64,000 nucleotides of DNA from Microthrixaceae bacterium (GCA_020845705.1 JADLFH010000020.1:20559-84558), one strand, 5' to 3'. Counted from the first letter of the stretch, positions 9,740 to 19,228 are shown. The notes: generated by a model from the letters alone, not told the origin. Numbers and translations: made by a program.

Positions 9740-10876
9740 GTGGTCCGATTCATCCACACCTCCGACTGGCAGCTCGGAATGACCCGCCACTTCCTGGGTC
9801 CTGAAGCGCAGGCCCGCTTCAGCGCCGCACGGGTCGAGGCCGTGCGCGGCATCGGTCGCCTCGCAGTGTCAGAGCGGTGTGGGTTCGTCGTGGTTGCCGG
9901 CGACGTGTTCGACTCGAACCATCTCGAACGTCAGGTGGTGGTCCGCGCGCTGGAGGCCATGGCAGCCACGCCCGAGGTCACCTTCTACCTGTTGCCCGGG
10001 AACCATGATCCTCTCGACGCCGCCTCTGTGTTCCGCTCGCGGACCTTTCTCGATCATGTTGCGGAAAACGTGGTGGTCCTCGACTCGAACGAGGTCGTCC
10101 AAGCCGGAGAAGGCGTCGAGTTGATCGCGGCACCGTGGACCTCGAAGCGTCCTCTTGCAGATCCAGTGGCCAACGCCTCCCAAGGTGTGCCGGCTCCCGG
10201 TCCCGCCACGCAACGCATCCTGGTCGGACACGGCGCCGTCGATCTGTTGTCGCCCAGCACGTCGGATCCCGCGCTGATCTCGGTGAGCGCGCTCGAAGCC
10301 CAACTCGCGGAAGGGGCGCTGCACTTCGTGGCCCTCGGCGACCGACACTCCACAACCGACATCGGTGACACCGGTCGCATCTGGTACTCGGGTACCCCCG
10401 AGCCCACCGACCATCAGGAGAACGACCCGGCGAACGTACTCGTCGTCACCCTCGACGGCGCCGCAGCCGAGGTTGTTCCGCATCGTGTCGGCACATGGAG
10501 CTTCCTCCGTCTCGCCTACGACCTCACCGGCATCGAAGACGTAGAGCGTCTCGCACAGGATCTCGACTCCAGCCCCGAAAAGATGAACTCGGTAGTGCGG
10601 CTTTCCCTGGTGGGCCAGCTCAACCTGGCCGAACACGCCAACTTGCAGGCAGTCCTCGACCACCACACCGACCTGTTGGCCTCACTCCAGGTGTGGGCCC
10701 CCAGCAGCGACCTCGTTGTCCTCCCCGACGACGAGGACTTCGCCCAACTTCCGTTGGCGGGCTTCGCACGTGAGGCGCTCGCCGACCTTCGCACGGAACT
10801 CACCGATCCCGCCACGGCCGATGTCGCGCGCGACTCGCTGGGGCTGTTGTACCGGCTCGTGGGAGCGGCGTCATGA
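9740..10876 (+). CDS. SbcD/Mre11-like DNA repair phosphoesterase
   Basis: Calcineurin-like metallophosphoesterase of the Mre11/SbcD group, the nuclease partner of a Rad50-like ATPase in processing DNA ends and hairpins. Motifs: HTSDWQLG (residues 6-13), VAGDVFDSNH, LLPGNHDPLD, ILVGHGAV and ALGDRHST. The last replaces the more usual GHxH with DRH, a variant consistent with the shorter actinobacterial proteins, though that comparison is from memory. At 378 residues it has the nuclease plus a short capping domain. It overlaps the following ATPase gene by 4 bases (ATGA), the normal genetic signature of an Mre11/Rad50 pair. Confidence 0.87.
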   Translation: MVRFIHTSDWQLGMTRHFLGPEAQARFSAARVEAVRGIGRLAVSERCGFVVVAGDVFDSNHLERQVVVRALEAMAATPEVTFYLLPGNHDPLDAASVFRSRTFLDHVAENVVVLDSNEVVQAGEGVELIAAPWTSKRPLADPVANASQGVPAPGPATQRILVGHGAVDLLSPSTSDPALISVSALEAQLAEGALHFVALGDRHSTTDIGDTGRIWYSGTPEPTDHQENDPANVLVVTLDGAAAEVVPHRVGTWSFLRLAYDLTGIEDVERLAQDLDSSPEKMNSVVRLSLVGQLNLAEHANLQAVLDHHTDLLASLQVWAPSSDLVVLPDDEDFAQLPLAGFAREALADLRTELTDPATADVARDSLGLLYRLVGAAS

Positions 10877-13515
10877 GGCTGCACCGCATCTCGTTGCGCA
10901 ACTACCGGGGTGTCGAGGAATCCGATGTCCAGTTCGCCGAGACAGGTGTCACCATCGTCGAAGGGCGCAACGAAGTCGGCAAGTCCTCGCTGGCAGAGGC
11001 GCTCGACCTTCTCCTGTCGGTGCCGGATTCGTCAAAGAGCTCGCGGGTGCGCTCCATCCAACCTGTGCATCGAGATGTCGGCCCCGAGGTCGAGGTGGAG
11101 CTCAGCACCGGGCCCTACCGCCTCGTCTACTCCAAACGATGGGCGAAACGGCCCGAGACGCGCCTTGAAGTGCTCGCTCCCCGGCATCAGCAGCTCACCG
11201 GACGCGAGGCGCACGAACGCGTCGAGGAGATCCTTTCCGAGACCCTCGACGCAGAGCTGTTCGCGGCGCTTCGGCTCTCCCAAGGTGGGGAGCTGTCTGC
11301 CCCCGGCTTCGATGTCTCGTCCTTGAGCAGGGCGCTCGACGTGGCGTCAGCCGATGACCGTGCAGGGGATCGGGAGGATGCCCTGTGGGATCGGATTCGT
11401 GTCGAGCGTGACCGTTACTGGACTGCCACTGGTCAACCGCGGGGTGAGCGTAACGAGCTGGCGCGGGCGGTGGCCTCCAGCATGCAGATCGTCGAGGAGC
11501 GCCGGGCCGCAATCGAGCGCGCTGAGGCCGACGTGTCCGAGGTCGCGAGCCTCGATCGCGAGCTGGCCTCCATCGCCAAGCAGCTCGGCGATCAGCGGAG
11601 CCACGTCTCAGGCCTGGAGTTGCAGGCCAGCGGCATCGACGAGCTCCGCCACGAGCTCGACCGTCTGCTCGCACATGAGCAAGCAGCCGAAGCCGACGCT
11701 CACAGATGGAACGCCGCGGCCACGCGCCGTGCCGAACTGGTCGACGACGCCCGGCGTGCCCGCGACGGCCTTCACAAATGCGAGGCCGAGGCCCTCGGTT
11801 GCGAACCTGCCCGAGTGACGGCCGCCCGACGGCTCGACGCGGCACGGGCCGCCGCCGAGGAGTCACAACAGCAGTGGGCTGCCGCCGAGGCAGCGCACCA
11901 ACTCGCTGCGGCCGACTGCGATTTCCGCCGGCGGGAGATCGAGATCGACCAGCTGACCGAACGCCGAGACCGTGTGATCGAGGCCCGGGAGCGACTGGCG
12001 ACAGCCGAGGCCGGCCTTGCCCACAGTGCTGTCGACGACGAGGTCGTCGCCGAGATCGAGGCGGCGCATATCGCGGTGGTGCGTGCCGAAGCGGTCGCGG
12101 CCACCGGTGCCGCGATCGTCGAGATCGAGGCCACGGCCGCGTTCGCATTGGAGGTCGACGGCGACTCTTCAACGCTCGAGCAGGGCTCCACGTCGGAGCA
12201 TCGAGTGGGCGACCGGATGGTGCTGCGGTTGGGCGATCTCGCCACGGTCCGTGTGTCAGCCGGTGAGGAGTCGCGCCTGCTAGCGGGGCGTCTCGACGAC
12301 GCACGGGCCGAGCTTCAGCGTCGCTGCGAAGCGGCAGGTGTCGACGGCCTCGCGGCCGCGAGGCGGGTGGCATCGGAGCGTGTCCAAGCTGAACGTGAGA
12401 GAGCAGAGGCCCTTGCGGCGATCGACCGCGACCTAAGGGATCTCACTTTGGAGGAGCTCTCGGCGAAGGTCGACCGCTTGATCGAACGAGTGGCGGCCTA
12501 CCGTGCCGCCCGTGGCGATCTCCCGCCTCTCCCAGCGGACCTCGACCGGGCCCAGGCCGAGCTAGGGACCGCAGAGCGACGCCTCGACGGCCTGGGAGCA
12601 AGCGCGGAGCGCGCCGATGCGGCACTCAGGAGTGCCGTCGAGGCGCAGCACGACGCTGCGACCGCCGACGCGAGCACGGCGATCCTGCTCGACCACGCGC
12701 GCGCCGGGGTCGAGCGCGCCGAGGCTGCCCTTCTCGCTGCGCGGGAGGAGTGCGCCGACGAGCAGTTGGATGCGCACAGGCGTGAGGCGGTCGAGCGGAA
12801 GGGAGTGGCCGCCGCCGCGGTGGTGGGTGTGCGAGCCGAACTTCAGGCGGCGGACGCGGATTCCATGGATGTGAGACTGAAGAACGCCCGCGAGGCGCTC
12901 ATACGAGCGGAGGCGAGCCATGCCGAACGGACCGAGCGACGCATTGCGGTGCTCTCCCGGCTCGAGTTCGCGACCGAGCAGGGCCTCGGCCAGCTCGTAG
13001 CCGAGGCAGAAGCGGAGCTGGCTCGCCTGGAACGCGCCCACGCGCAGATAGAGACGCGGGCGCACGCAGCGCTGCACCTCCACGACACTTTTGCCGCCCG
13101 CCGAGACCAGGCCCGTGACCGTTACGCGACTCCGTTCCGTTCGCGGATCGACGAGTTGGGTCGCATCGTCTACGACGTCGGTTTCGCAGTGGAGCTCGAC
13201 GACGAACTGCGAGTGGCCCGCCGGCGCCTCGGGGGCGTCACCGTGGAGTTCGACGATCTGAGCACCGGAGCCAAGGAGCAACTCGGGATCCTCTCTCGTC
13301 TGGCCTGCGCCATGATCGTCTCGGCCGACGGCGGCGCTCCCGTCATCTTCGACGACGCCTTGGGATGGACCGACGCCGAGCGACTCGAGCGAATGGGCGC
13401 CGCGATCGCGGTGGCGGCTCGCACCTGCCAGGTCATAGTGATGACCAGCACCCCGAGCCGCTATTCCACCATCGGCTCCGCGAAGGTCGTTTCCCTCACC
13501 CGCCGGGATCTGTGA
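10873..13515 (+). CDS. SbcC/Rad50-like SMC-family ATPase
   Basis: AAA/SMC-type ATPase that would pair with the upstream Mre11-like nuclease. Walker A is GRNEVGKS (31-38); the ABC signature LSTGAKEQLG and Walker B VIFDDALGW lie near the C-terminus. Two long Ala/Glu/Arg-rich coiled-coil arms fill residues ~170-400 and ~480-760. No CxxC zinc hook is present: the arm tip instead carries a short beta-rich segment around residues 410-470 (including VGDRMVLRLGDLATVRV). At 880 residues it is shorter than E. coli SbcC. Its last 20 bases overlap the convergent engB gene. It could equally be named a YhaN-like ATPase. Confidence 0.85.
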   Translation: MRLHRISLRNYRGVEESDVQFAETGVTIVEGRNEVGKSSLAEALDLLLSVPDSSKSSRVRSIQPVHRDVGPEVEVELSTGPYRLVYSKRWAKRPETRLEVLAPRHQQLTGREAHERVEEILSETLDAELFAALRLSQGGELSAPGFDVSSLSRALDVASADDRAGDREDALWDRIRVERDRYWTATGQPRGERNELARAVASSMQIVEERRAAIERAEADVSEVASLDRELASIAKQLGDQRSHVSGLELQASGIDELRHELDRLLAHEQAAEADAHRWNAAATRRAELVDDARRARDGLHKCEAEALGCEPARVTAARRLDAARAAAEESQQQWAAAEAAHQLAAADCDFRRREIEIDQLTERRDRVIEARERLATAEAGLAHSAVDDEVVAEIEAAHIAVVRAEAVAATGAAIVEIEATAAFALEVDGDSSTLEQGSTSEHRVGDRMVLRLGDLATVRVSAGEESRLLAGRLDDARAELQRRCEAAGVDGLAAARRVASERVQAERERAEALAAIDRDLRDLTLEELSAKVDRLIERVAAYRAARGDLPPLPADLDRAQAELGTAERRLDGLGASAERADAALRSAVEAQHDAATADASTAILLDHARAGVERAEAALLAAREECADEQLDAHRREAVERKGVAAAAVVGVRAELQAADADSMDVRLKNAREALIRAEASHAERTERRIAVLSRLEFATEQGLGQLVAEAEAELARLERAHAQIETRAHAALHLHDTFAARRDQARDRYATPFRSRIDELGRIVYDVGFAVELDDELRVARRRLGGVTVEFDDLSTGAKEQLGILSRLACAMIVSADGGAPVIFDDALGWTDAERLERMGAAIAVAARTCQVIVMTSTPSRYSTIGSAKVVSLTRRDL

Positions 13516-14101
13516 GCCACGCTCGGATCCGCCCGCGAAGCTCCACGATGTTCACCTGCTTCGAGGCGCTGACCCACAACACGTCCCCGACGGCCAAACC
13601 GCAGCCCTCGGCCAGTTCACGACGGCGCTTGTCGCGCTTCGCGGGCCGCACCTTGTCGTGTTTGGTGGCCACCACTCGAAACGCGAGATCGTTGGCCTCC
13701 AGCCACTCCAAAGTGGTCACGTCGAGGGGCGTGGGCCCGACCTCGGCGTCCACCAGCACCAGCACCACCCGCAGGCCTTCGCGGCCCAACAGGTAGCCCT
13801 CGATCATCGGTGCCCACGTTGCCCTCACCTGTTTGGGGGCGTTCGCGAACCCGTAGCCCGGGAGGTCCATCAACGTCGTGCCGCCGCCCGCGTCGAAGAG
13901 GTTCAGCAGTTGCGTGCGTCCAGGGGTCTTGGACACCTTCGCGAGCTGGTTCCGGTTTGCCAAGGCGTTGATGAGCGACGACTTTCCGACGTTGGAGCGA
14001 CCGACGACCGCCAGCTCCGCGTTGGTCGGAGGGAGATCGCCTACTCGCCTGGCCGACATGACGAAGCGGAGCGGGAGAGGGGGAGCAGCGGCCACTGTCA
14101 C
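13496..14101 (-). CDS. engB: Ribosome biogenesis GTP-binding protein EngB/YsxC
   Basis: Small essential-type GTPase involved in large ribosomal subunit assembly. With the GTG at 14101 the protein is 201 residues, the normal size. G1 is GRSNVGKSS (34-42), followed by the G2/G3 region with DLPGYGFA, G4 TKHD and the SAS of G5. The open frame continues 90 bases further upstream, but the added sequence looks unlike the family; another GTG at 14095 is equally possible. It is convergent with the SbcC-like gene and overlaps it by 20 bases, so the two 3' ends are complementary. Confidence 0.9.
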   Translation of the reverse strand: MTVAAAPPLPLRFVMSARRVGDLPPTNAELAVVGRSNVGKSSLINALANRNQLAKVSKTPGRTQLLNLFDAGGGTTLMDLPGYGFANAPKQVRATWAPMIEGYLLGREGLRVVLVLVDAEVGPTPLDVTTLEWLEANDLAFRVVATKHDKVRPAKRDKRRRELAEGCGLAVGDVLWVSASKQVNIVELRGRIRAWLTDPGG

Positions 14102-14410
14102 GAGTCTGCCCGCTACGGTGCCCACCGGTGTCGATCGATCCGCGAACCCCTGTCCCGGTCGGCGCCGTACACGAAACGGCTCTGCTCCCAATGGAACCTC
14201 GATCAGGCCGCCGCTCTCTTGCTGTGCAGCGCGGCCGAGGCGTCCCGTCGGGCGATTCCCAGGCGGCGCTGGGTGCCGTCGAGCTGTACTCGTGTTTCCC
14301 TGTCGCGGTGCAGCTGTTGGCCGAGGGGTTCGGGCTGAAAGGGCTGAGCACCGGCTTGAGCGGCTTCCTCCACGAAGTGGGAGCCTGTGACGCCTTAAGG
14401 GCTGGTCGGC
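14102..14410. other. 309-base stretch with no recognised gene
   Basis: This lies between the engB start and the end of the SWIM gene, both on the minus strand. Open frames cross it on both strands, but none resembles a family I know, and I see no tRNA, SRP RNA, tmRNA or RNase P pattern. A weak candidate frame on the plus strand (start 14128) has a hydrophobic middle, but its C-terminal half lies over the SWIM gene. The stretch probably holds the engB promoter. Confidence 0.5.
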
Positions 14411-15637
14411 TCAGCGAGTTGGAGACGCGGGTGGAGGGTCCACCAGATCGCAGATGTCGTGTGACGGCGCGTCGGCGAGATGCAGCTCGCGCCGCTGGCC
14501 CCGCTCGCGGAACTTGTACCACCGGCGATCCGGCCCGATTGCCAGCCACACCGAGCCGCGCATCCGCAGGCTGTCGTAGTTGAGTGACACCGAACGACGT
14601 GAGTACCCGAGCTCCACGAGCGCCTCCCGTCCCGCGGAGAGCGCTGTCTGGTCGGTGGACCAGAGATCCAGGTCGGCAACCATGGCCACCCCTGCGTCGC
14701 CTCCGAGATGCCAGGCTTCTACATGGGCGGCCATCTGCGTGGGACGCATCCCGAGTCGGATGGACAGCTCGCTGAGCTGATGACGATCGAGGCTGCTTGC
14801 CCGCCGAGCGAGATCACCCGCGATGCCGGCCGCGAGGCCGAGCGACGTGCCGTCCGCCAACGCCGAATGCGCTCGCTCCGCAGCGTCCGATGCGAGCGCG
14901 TCGATGCCCGCGCGGGTGAGGGAGGTGCCCGACGGGATCTGCACATCCCAGCTAGGGGGATGCACGGCACGAGGGGGGAGATTCGCGAGCGCCGATGCCA
15001 CCTGAGGTGGAAGGGGAGCCAGTGGCCCGCCAAAGGGTTTCGCCTCCCATGCGGCCTTCGCGTCGATGCCTAGGCTTTCCGTTGGGTCCTGATGTTGGGA
15101 GGGTCCGCCACGGCGGGCGCGAACGAGTTGCAGCAGGTCGTCTCGTGCCATGCCGCGTAGGAGGAACAGCACGAAAGGATCGCGATCCAGCTCGGTTGCG
15201 ATGAGATAGCAGAGGGCGGCAGCGTGCTTGCACGGTTCGGCCCAGTCGGGACAACTGCAATCGGGGCGGAGATCCCCCGCCCCTGGGAGCAACCGGACGT
15301 CGACGGCGGCCGCGTCCTCGACGACTGCCGGACTCAGCTCACCGTCGAAGAGCGCGGCGGCGTGAGCGGACTTGGAGGCGATCGCCTCGGCAACCTGGTC
15401 CCATTCAGCGGGGCCCAAAGAGCGCACCGCAACGTCGGTTCGGTAGATCCGACCTTGCCGGCCGCGAACCCGTGCCGATGCGTAACCGGGGTGCAGGTCG
15501 ATGGATCCCACCTTGCCGCCCCGGGCGTAGGTGCGCCCTCGGGAGAGGCGTCCGGGATCGAGGGCAGCCGATTGCTCCAAGGCCTCCACCCACGCTCGCC
15601 CCCACCAGGTGGTACCGAAACGCGTGCGTGGGGCCAC
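14411..15637 (-). CDS. SWIM zinc-finger protein
   Basis: The 408-residue protein has a SWIM zinc finger, CxCxnCxH, visible as DCSCPDWAEPCKH near residues 125-140. SWIM fingers bind nucleic acid or protein and often travel with SNF2 helicases. The N-terminus (TRFGTTWWGRAWVEAL) and the following segment match the bacterial SWIM proteins of such pairs. Only one base separates its GTG start from the stop of the SNF2 gene, so the two are translated from one message and probably act as a complex. The C-terminal ~200 residues show no motif I can name. Its exact role in DNA or chromatin remodelling is unknown. Confidence 0.82.
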   Translation of the reverse strand: MAPRTRFGTTWWGRAWVEALEQSAALDPGRLSRGRTYARGGKVGSIDLHPGYASARVRGRQGRIYRTDVAVRSLGPAEWDQVAEAIASKSAHAAALFDGELSPAVVEDAAAVDVRLLPGAGDLRPDCSCPDWAEPCKHAAALCYLIATELDRDPFVLFLLRGMARDDLLQLVRARRGGPSQHQDPTESLGIDAKAAWEAKPFGGPLAPLPPQVASALANLPPRAVHPPSWDVQIPSGTSLTRAGIDALASDAAERAHSALADGTSLGLAAGIAGDLARRASSLDRHQLSELSIRLGMRPTQMAAHVEAWHLGGDAGVAMVADLDLWSTDQTALSAGREALVELGYSRRSVSLNYDSLRMRGSVWLAIGPDRRWYKFRERGQRRELHLADAPSHDICDLVDPPPASPTR

Positions 15638-15638
15638 C

Positions 15639-18362
15639 TCAGGCTCCTCCGAGCTGGACGAGGGCGGTGAGCTCGGCGTCGTCGAGCTCGCTGATCCAGG
15701 CTTCGCCGGAGCCGATGACCGCCTCGGCGAGGGCGGCCTTCTCGGCCAGCACTTGGGCTATGCGTTCCTCCACTGTGCCCTCCGAGATCGGGCGATGGAT
15801 CTGCACTGTCCGGTCCTGGCCGATTCTCCATGCGCGGTCCGATGCCTGTGACTCCACCGCGGGATTCCACCAGCGGTCGTAGTGGAGCACGTGGTTGGCG
15901 CGCGTGAGGTTCAGGCCTGTCCCGCCGGCTTTGAGGGAGATGACGAAGATCGGGAACCCGCCTGCCTGGAACCGCTCGACCATCTGCGAGCGTGCGGCGA
16001 TGGAGAGGGAGCCGTGGAGGAACTCGCTTTCGAGGCCGAGCTCATCGAGCCGTGCCGTGAGGAGGTTGCCCATCTGGACGTACTGCGTGAATACCAGCGC
16101 GGCGTCGCCGGCATCGACGATGGCTTCGAGGAGCTCGTCGGTGGCGTCGAGCTTGCCCGAACGCCCGCTCAACGGACCCGGCCGGCCCAGGTAGTGGGCG
16201 GGGTGGTTGCAGATCTGTTTCAGGGCGGTGAGCATCTTGAAGACCAGCCCCCGGCGCTCGATGCCGTCGGCCGATTCGATGCGAGCGAGGCTCTCTTCGA
16301 CCACAGCGCGATAGAGGCTCGCCTGCTCGCTGCTGAGGGTGACGAGGTGGTCGGTCTCGATCTTGGGCGGCAGGTCGGGTGCCACGTCCGGGTCGGACTT
16401 GCGACGGCGCAGCACGAACGGTGCGACCAGGCGGCTGAACCGCGCGAGGGTGGCGGGGTCGCCGTTTCGCTCGATCGGTATCGCGATCTCGCGTCGGAAC
16501 CGCTCGACGGAACCGAGCAACCCCGGTGTGGTCCAGTCGAGCAGCGCCCAGAGCTCGGTGAGCCGGTTCTCCACCGGTGTGCCCGTGAGCGCGACGCGTG
16601 CATCGGCGGAGAGGCTCCGCAATCCCTTCGACACCGACGCGTTGGGGTTCTTGATGTGCTGCGCTTCGTCGGCGGCGATGAGCCCCCACGGGATCTCCCC
16701 GAGTGCCTCCTGGTCGCGGCGCACGATGCCATAGGTGGTGACGACCACGATGGGCCCGGCGACGCCTTCGAGGCTTCGATCAGGCCCGTGATAGCGGCGC
16801 ACTTCGAGGTCGGGAGCAAAGCGTGCCAATTCGTGTTCCCAGTTCGGCACCACCGACGCGGGGCAGACCACCAACGTGGGGAACGGATCTCCGGCGTCGC
16901 GACGGGCGAGGGCCAGCGCAATGAGCTGCACGGTCTTGCCCAGGCCCATGTCGTCCGCGAGCACCCCGCCCAGGCCGAGCCCGGCCATCTCCGAGAGCCA
17001 TCCGAGCCCACGGCGCTGATATGGACGGAGCTCGGTGGCCAGTGCGGCGGGAGCCTCGTGTTCATGAGGTGCGGCCGCGAGGCGGAGGCGTTCAACGAGC
17101 GCGTCGAGGCGGGGTGCTGCTTCCACCGAAAGGGTCTCGCCGTCCAGGCGCAACTCGCCGCTCAGAGCGGCGGCGATCGCGTCTCCGGTGGAGATGGAGC
17201 GCGAACGGCTCATCTTCGCCACCAGGGAGGGGTCCACCAGCACCCACTCGTCCCGCAGGCGGACGAGTGGCCGGCTGGACGCGGCGAGCGCGCTGAGCTC
17301 GGCCGGGGTCAGGGGTTCGCCGTCGAGGGTGGGCCGATAGGTGAGTTGGCACAAGGTGGTGAGGTCGAACCGCGACGGACCGTCGCCGGCTCCGGGCGGT
17401 GGTTCGACATGGGCGGTGGGTCGGATCGAGCGGGTGGCCGTGACAGGAACCAACACCTCGATTCCCGCGGAGCCGAGATGGTTCGCCAGTGGCCCGAGCA
17501 GGTCGAGGGCATGGTCGTCTCGAAGGGCGATCTCCGATGGTGTTGCCTCTTCGAGCAGTTCGGCGAAGGGCGGCCAGATCCGTGCGCCCCTTCGCAGGGC
17601 CACGAGCAGATCGGCTTCCGCGTCGGGCCCGAAGCCGCTCGCGGTGCCATCCCACAGCTCGGCTGCGTCGGCGATCTGGGCAGGGTCGAGCGCGGAACGG
17701 ACCTGGAGCTGGATCCGGAACGGGTCTTCGCCACCTTCTGGGAGCAGGAGTCGCACGCCGAGCACAGCCCGATCTGCCCTCTCGGCGGGGATGAGCGCAG
17801 CGATGTCGGGTTGGGGGATCGCCTCGGATCCGGCGAATGCGTGAAAGCGGGTGAGCAGCGCGGCGCCGGCCGTGCGGGGGATGAGGTCGGCAACCGCGTC
17901 GGAGAACTCGGCTATGGCAACCGTGGGCGCCATGATGCGAGCGGGTTCGTGGCCGTGACGGACAATGCAGTGCGCCTCGGGAGGAAGCCAACCGGCCAAC
18001 GCAACACGAACCGTGAGGTCTTCGCCGTCGAGAGGCCCCAAGCGCCAGGCGTCGAGGTGGCCGGATGCGCCGGGTCGGATCCGGCCACGGGCGATGAGCC
18101 CCACTGCCACCCTGGCCACCGTCGCCCAGGCGTGGACCGAGCGCGAGACCGGCGAGTCGGTGCCAACTGCGAGGAGATCGTCGAGGATCGAGGCTACGGG
18201 AACCAGGCTCGCCTCGACCTCACACTGGGCGACCCCGTCGCCACGGGGAACCACCAGGTTGACCGTGATCCGACGGGGAGTGCGCACCGGCCACAACGCG
18301 AGCGCACCCAGCCGTGGCGGATCGCCCGTCACGAAGGTGGCGTTGATGTCTGGTCCCAGCAC
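15639..18362 (-). CDS. SNF2/Rad54-family DEAD/DEAH-box helicase
   Basis: Double-stranded DNA translocase of the SNF2 superfamily (907 residues). The C-terminal half holds the motor: Walker A LADDMGLGKT, DEAQ box AADEAQHIKNP, LTGTPVENRLTELW, VFTQYVQMGN, KAGGTGLNLT and the final DRAWRIGQ motif. The N-terminal ~420 residues are the family-specific region of bacterial SNF2 proteins. The frame stays open further upstream into the methyltransferase, but the GTG at 18362 is preferred: it follows the methyltransferase stop and has tagcct 8 bases upstream. It is followed immediately by the SWIM partner gene. Confidence 0.92.
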   Translation of the reverse strand: MLGPDINATFVTGDPPRLGALALWPVRTPRRITVNLVVPRGDGVAQCEVEASLVPVASILDDLLAVGTDSPVSRSVHAWATVARVAVGLIARGRIRPGASGHLDAWRLGPLDGEDLTVRVALAGWLPPEAHCIVRHGHEPARIMAPTVAIAEFSDAVADLIPRTAGAALLTRFHAFAGSEAIPQPDIAALIPAERADRAVLGVRLLLPEGGEDPFRIQLQVRSALDPAQIADAAELWDGTASGFGPDAEADLLVALRRGARIWPPFAELLEEATPSEIALRDDHALDLLGPLANHLGSAGIEVLVPVTATRSIRPTAHVEPPPGAGDGPSRFDLTTLCQLTYRPTLDGEPLTPAELSALAASSRPLVRLRDEWVLVDPSLVAKMSRSRSISTGDAIAAALSGELRLDGETLSVEAAPRLDALVERLRLAAAPHEHEAPAALATELRPYQRRGLGWLSEMAGLGLGGVLADDMGLGKTVQLIALALARRDAGDPFPTLVVCPASVVPNWEHELARFAPDLEVRRYHGPDRSLEGVAGPIVVVTTYGIVRRDQEALGEIPWGLIAADEAQHIKNPNASVSKGLRSLSADARVALTGTPVENRLTELWALLDWTTPGLLGSVERFRREIAIPIERNGDPATLARFSRLVAPFVLRRRKSDPDVAPDLPPKIETDHLVTLSSEQASLYRAVVEESLARIESADGIERRGLVFKMLTALKQICNHPAHYLGRPGPLSGRSGKLDATDELLEAIVDAGDAALVFTQYVQMGNLLTARLDELGLESEFLHGSLSIAARSQMVERFQAGGFPIFVISLKAGGTGLNLTRANHVLHYDRWWNPAVESQASDRAWRIGQDRTVQIHRPISEGTVEERIAQVLAEKAALAEAVIGSGEAWISELDDAELTALVQLGGA

Positions 18363-18370
18363 GATCGACG

Positions 18371-18376
18371 AGGCTA
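18371..18376 (-). promoter_or_regulatory. Putative leaderless -10 box for the SNF2 gene
   Basis: On the minus strand this reads tagcct and ends 8 bases before the GTG at 18362. It helps to fix that start codon and suggests the helicase/SWIM pair is transcribed separately from the upstream operon. Confidence 0.42.
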
Positions 18377-18421
18377 GGGGCGCCCACTGACACTTTGTCT
18401 CCGACGGCTTGCCGGCAAGGC

Positions 18422-19228
18422 TCAGAGTGTCGGCGCGCGTCCAACCGCCAAGAGCTGCTTGCCCGTGTCTGCCAGCTCGGGAACCGATGCGAGGTCGCGT
18501 TCGAGCTCGATGAGTTGATCGGGATAGCCGGCGTGCGCGGCGACCCATTCGCGGCGACCCAGGGTCGTGAATGCCACGAGCAGTCCACCGACGCCCACGT
18601 CCAGCAGTCCCGCGGCGCCGAACGCCTCTTGCAGCCTGAGCGAGTCGAGCAAGTGGTGTTCCACCGCCAGGTCGTCACGAACCCAACAAGCCCGGCGTGA
18701 GCGAGCTCGCTCCATGGCCTGGCCTACGTCGCCGGCGCGGATCAGCTCTTGGACGAGCGCGACGAGGGAGTCGCACAACACCACCAGGTGGCCGCCGGGC
18801 TTCACCCAGCGCGCCATGCGGGCGATGGCGGCGTCGGGATCGTCGGTGAACTGGACAGAGCCCATCGCCATGACCATCGCCGCCTCGCCCGCGGGTAGCT
18901 CGGCATCCTCGATCCGACACCGATGGAGCGTGAACCGATCCGCCATCCATCGGGCTGAAGCGACATCCGCCATGCGTGGGCTCGGCTCGATCCCGATCAC
19001 GTCATGTCCCATCGCCACCAGCCGACCTGCCAGGCGACCCGTCCCGCAGCCTGCATCGATGATGGTCGCGGGAGCGGATGGGAGCAGCGACGTGACCACC
19101 TCCCACGCCAGGTCGTCGTAGATGCGGCGGTGCGGGGCGTTGAACTCGTGGTCGTACGCGTCGGCCAACGGGTCGTAGAACTCCGCTGGATCAACGGTGC
19201 GATGCGTTGTGGTCAGGATGTCGCTCAT
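18422..19228 (-). CDS. Class I SAM-dependent methyltransferase
   Basis: Rossmann-fold methyltransferase, 268 residues. Motif I is IIDAGCGTGRLAGRL; the following acidic loop (IGIEPS) binds the SAM ribose, and an AMVMAMGSVQF segment fits motif II. The substrate is not visible. The ATG at 19228 is chosen because it overlaps the stop of the radical SAM gene by 4 bases (ATGA); the longer open frame would extend well into that gene. It is the last gene of a tightly coupled set (alg14-like, alg13-like, radical SAM, methyltransferase), which suggests that it modifies the product of the same pathway. Confidence 0.85.
   Translation of the reverse strand: MSDILTTTHRTVDPAEFYDPLADAYDHEFNAPHRRIYDDLAWEVVTSLLPSAPATIIDAGCGTGRLAGRLVAMGHDVIGIEPSPRMADVASARWMADRFTLHRCRIEDAELPAGEAAMVMAMGSVQFTDDPDAAIARMARWVKPGGHLVVLCDSLVALVQELIRAGDVGQAMERARSRRACWVRDDLAVEHHLLDSLRLQEAFGAAGLLDVGVGGLLVAFTTLGRREWVAAHAGYPDQLIELERDLASVPELADTGKQLLAVGRAPTL

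Noticed and set aside
14128..14583. Small plus-strand gene upstream of engB
   Set aside because: There is no ribosome site or TANNNT box at usable spacing, and its second half lies over the SWIM gene.
15882..18377. 831-residue open frame on the plus strand
   Set aside because: It is antisense to the SNF2 helicase, its composition is Glu/Arg/Gly-biased as expected from a GC-rich shadow frame, and it matches no family.
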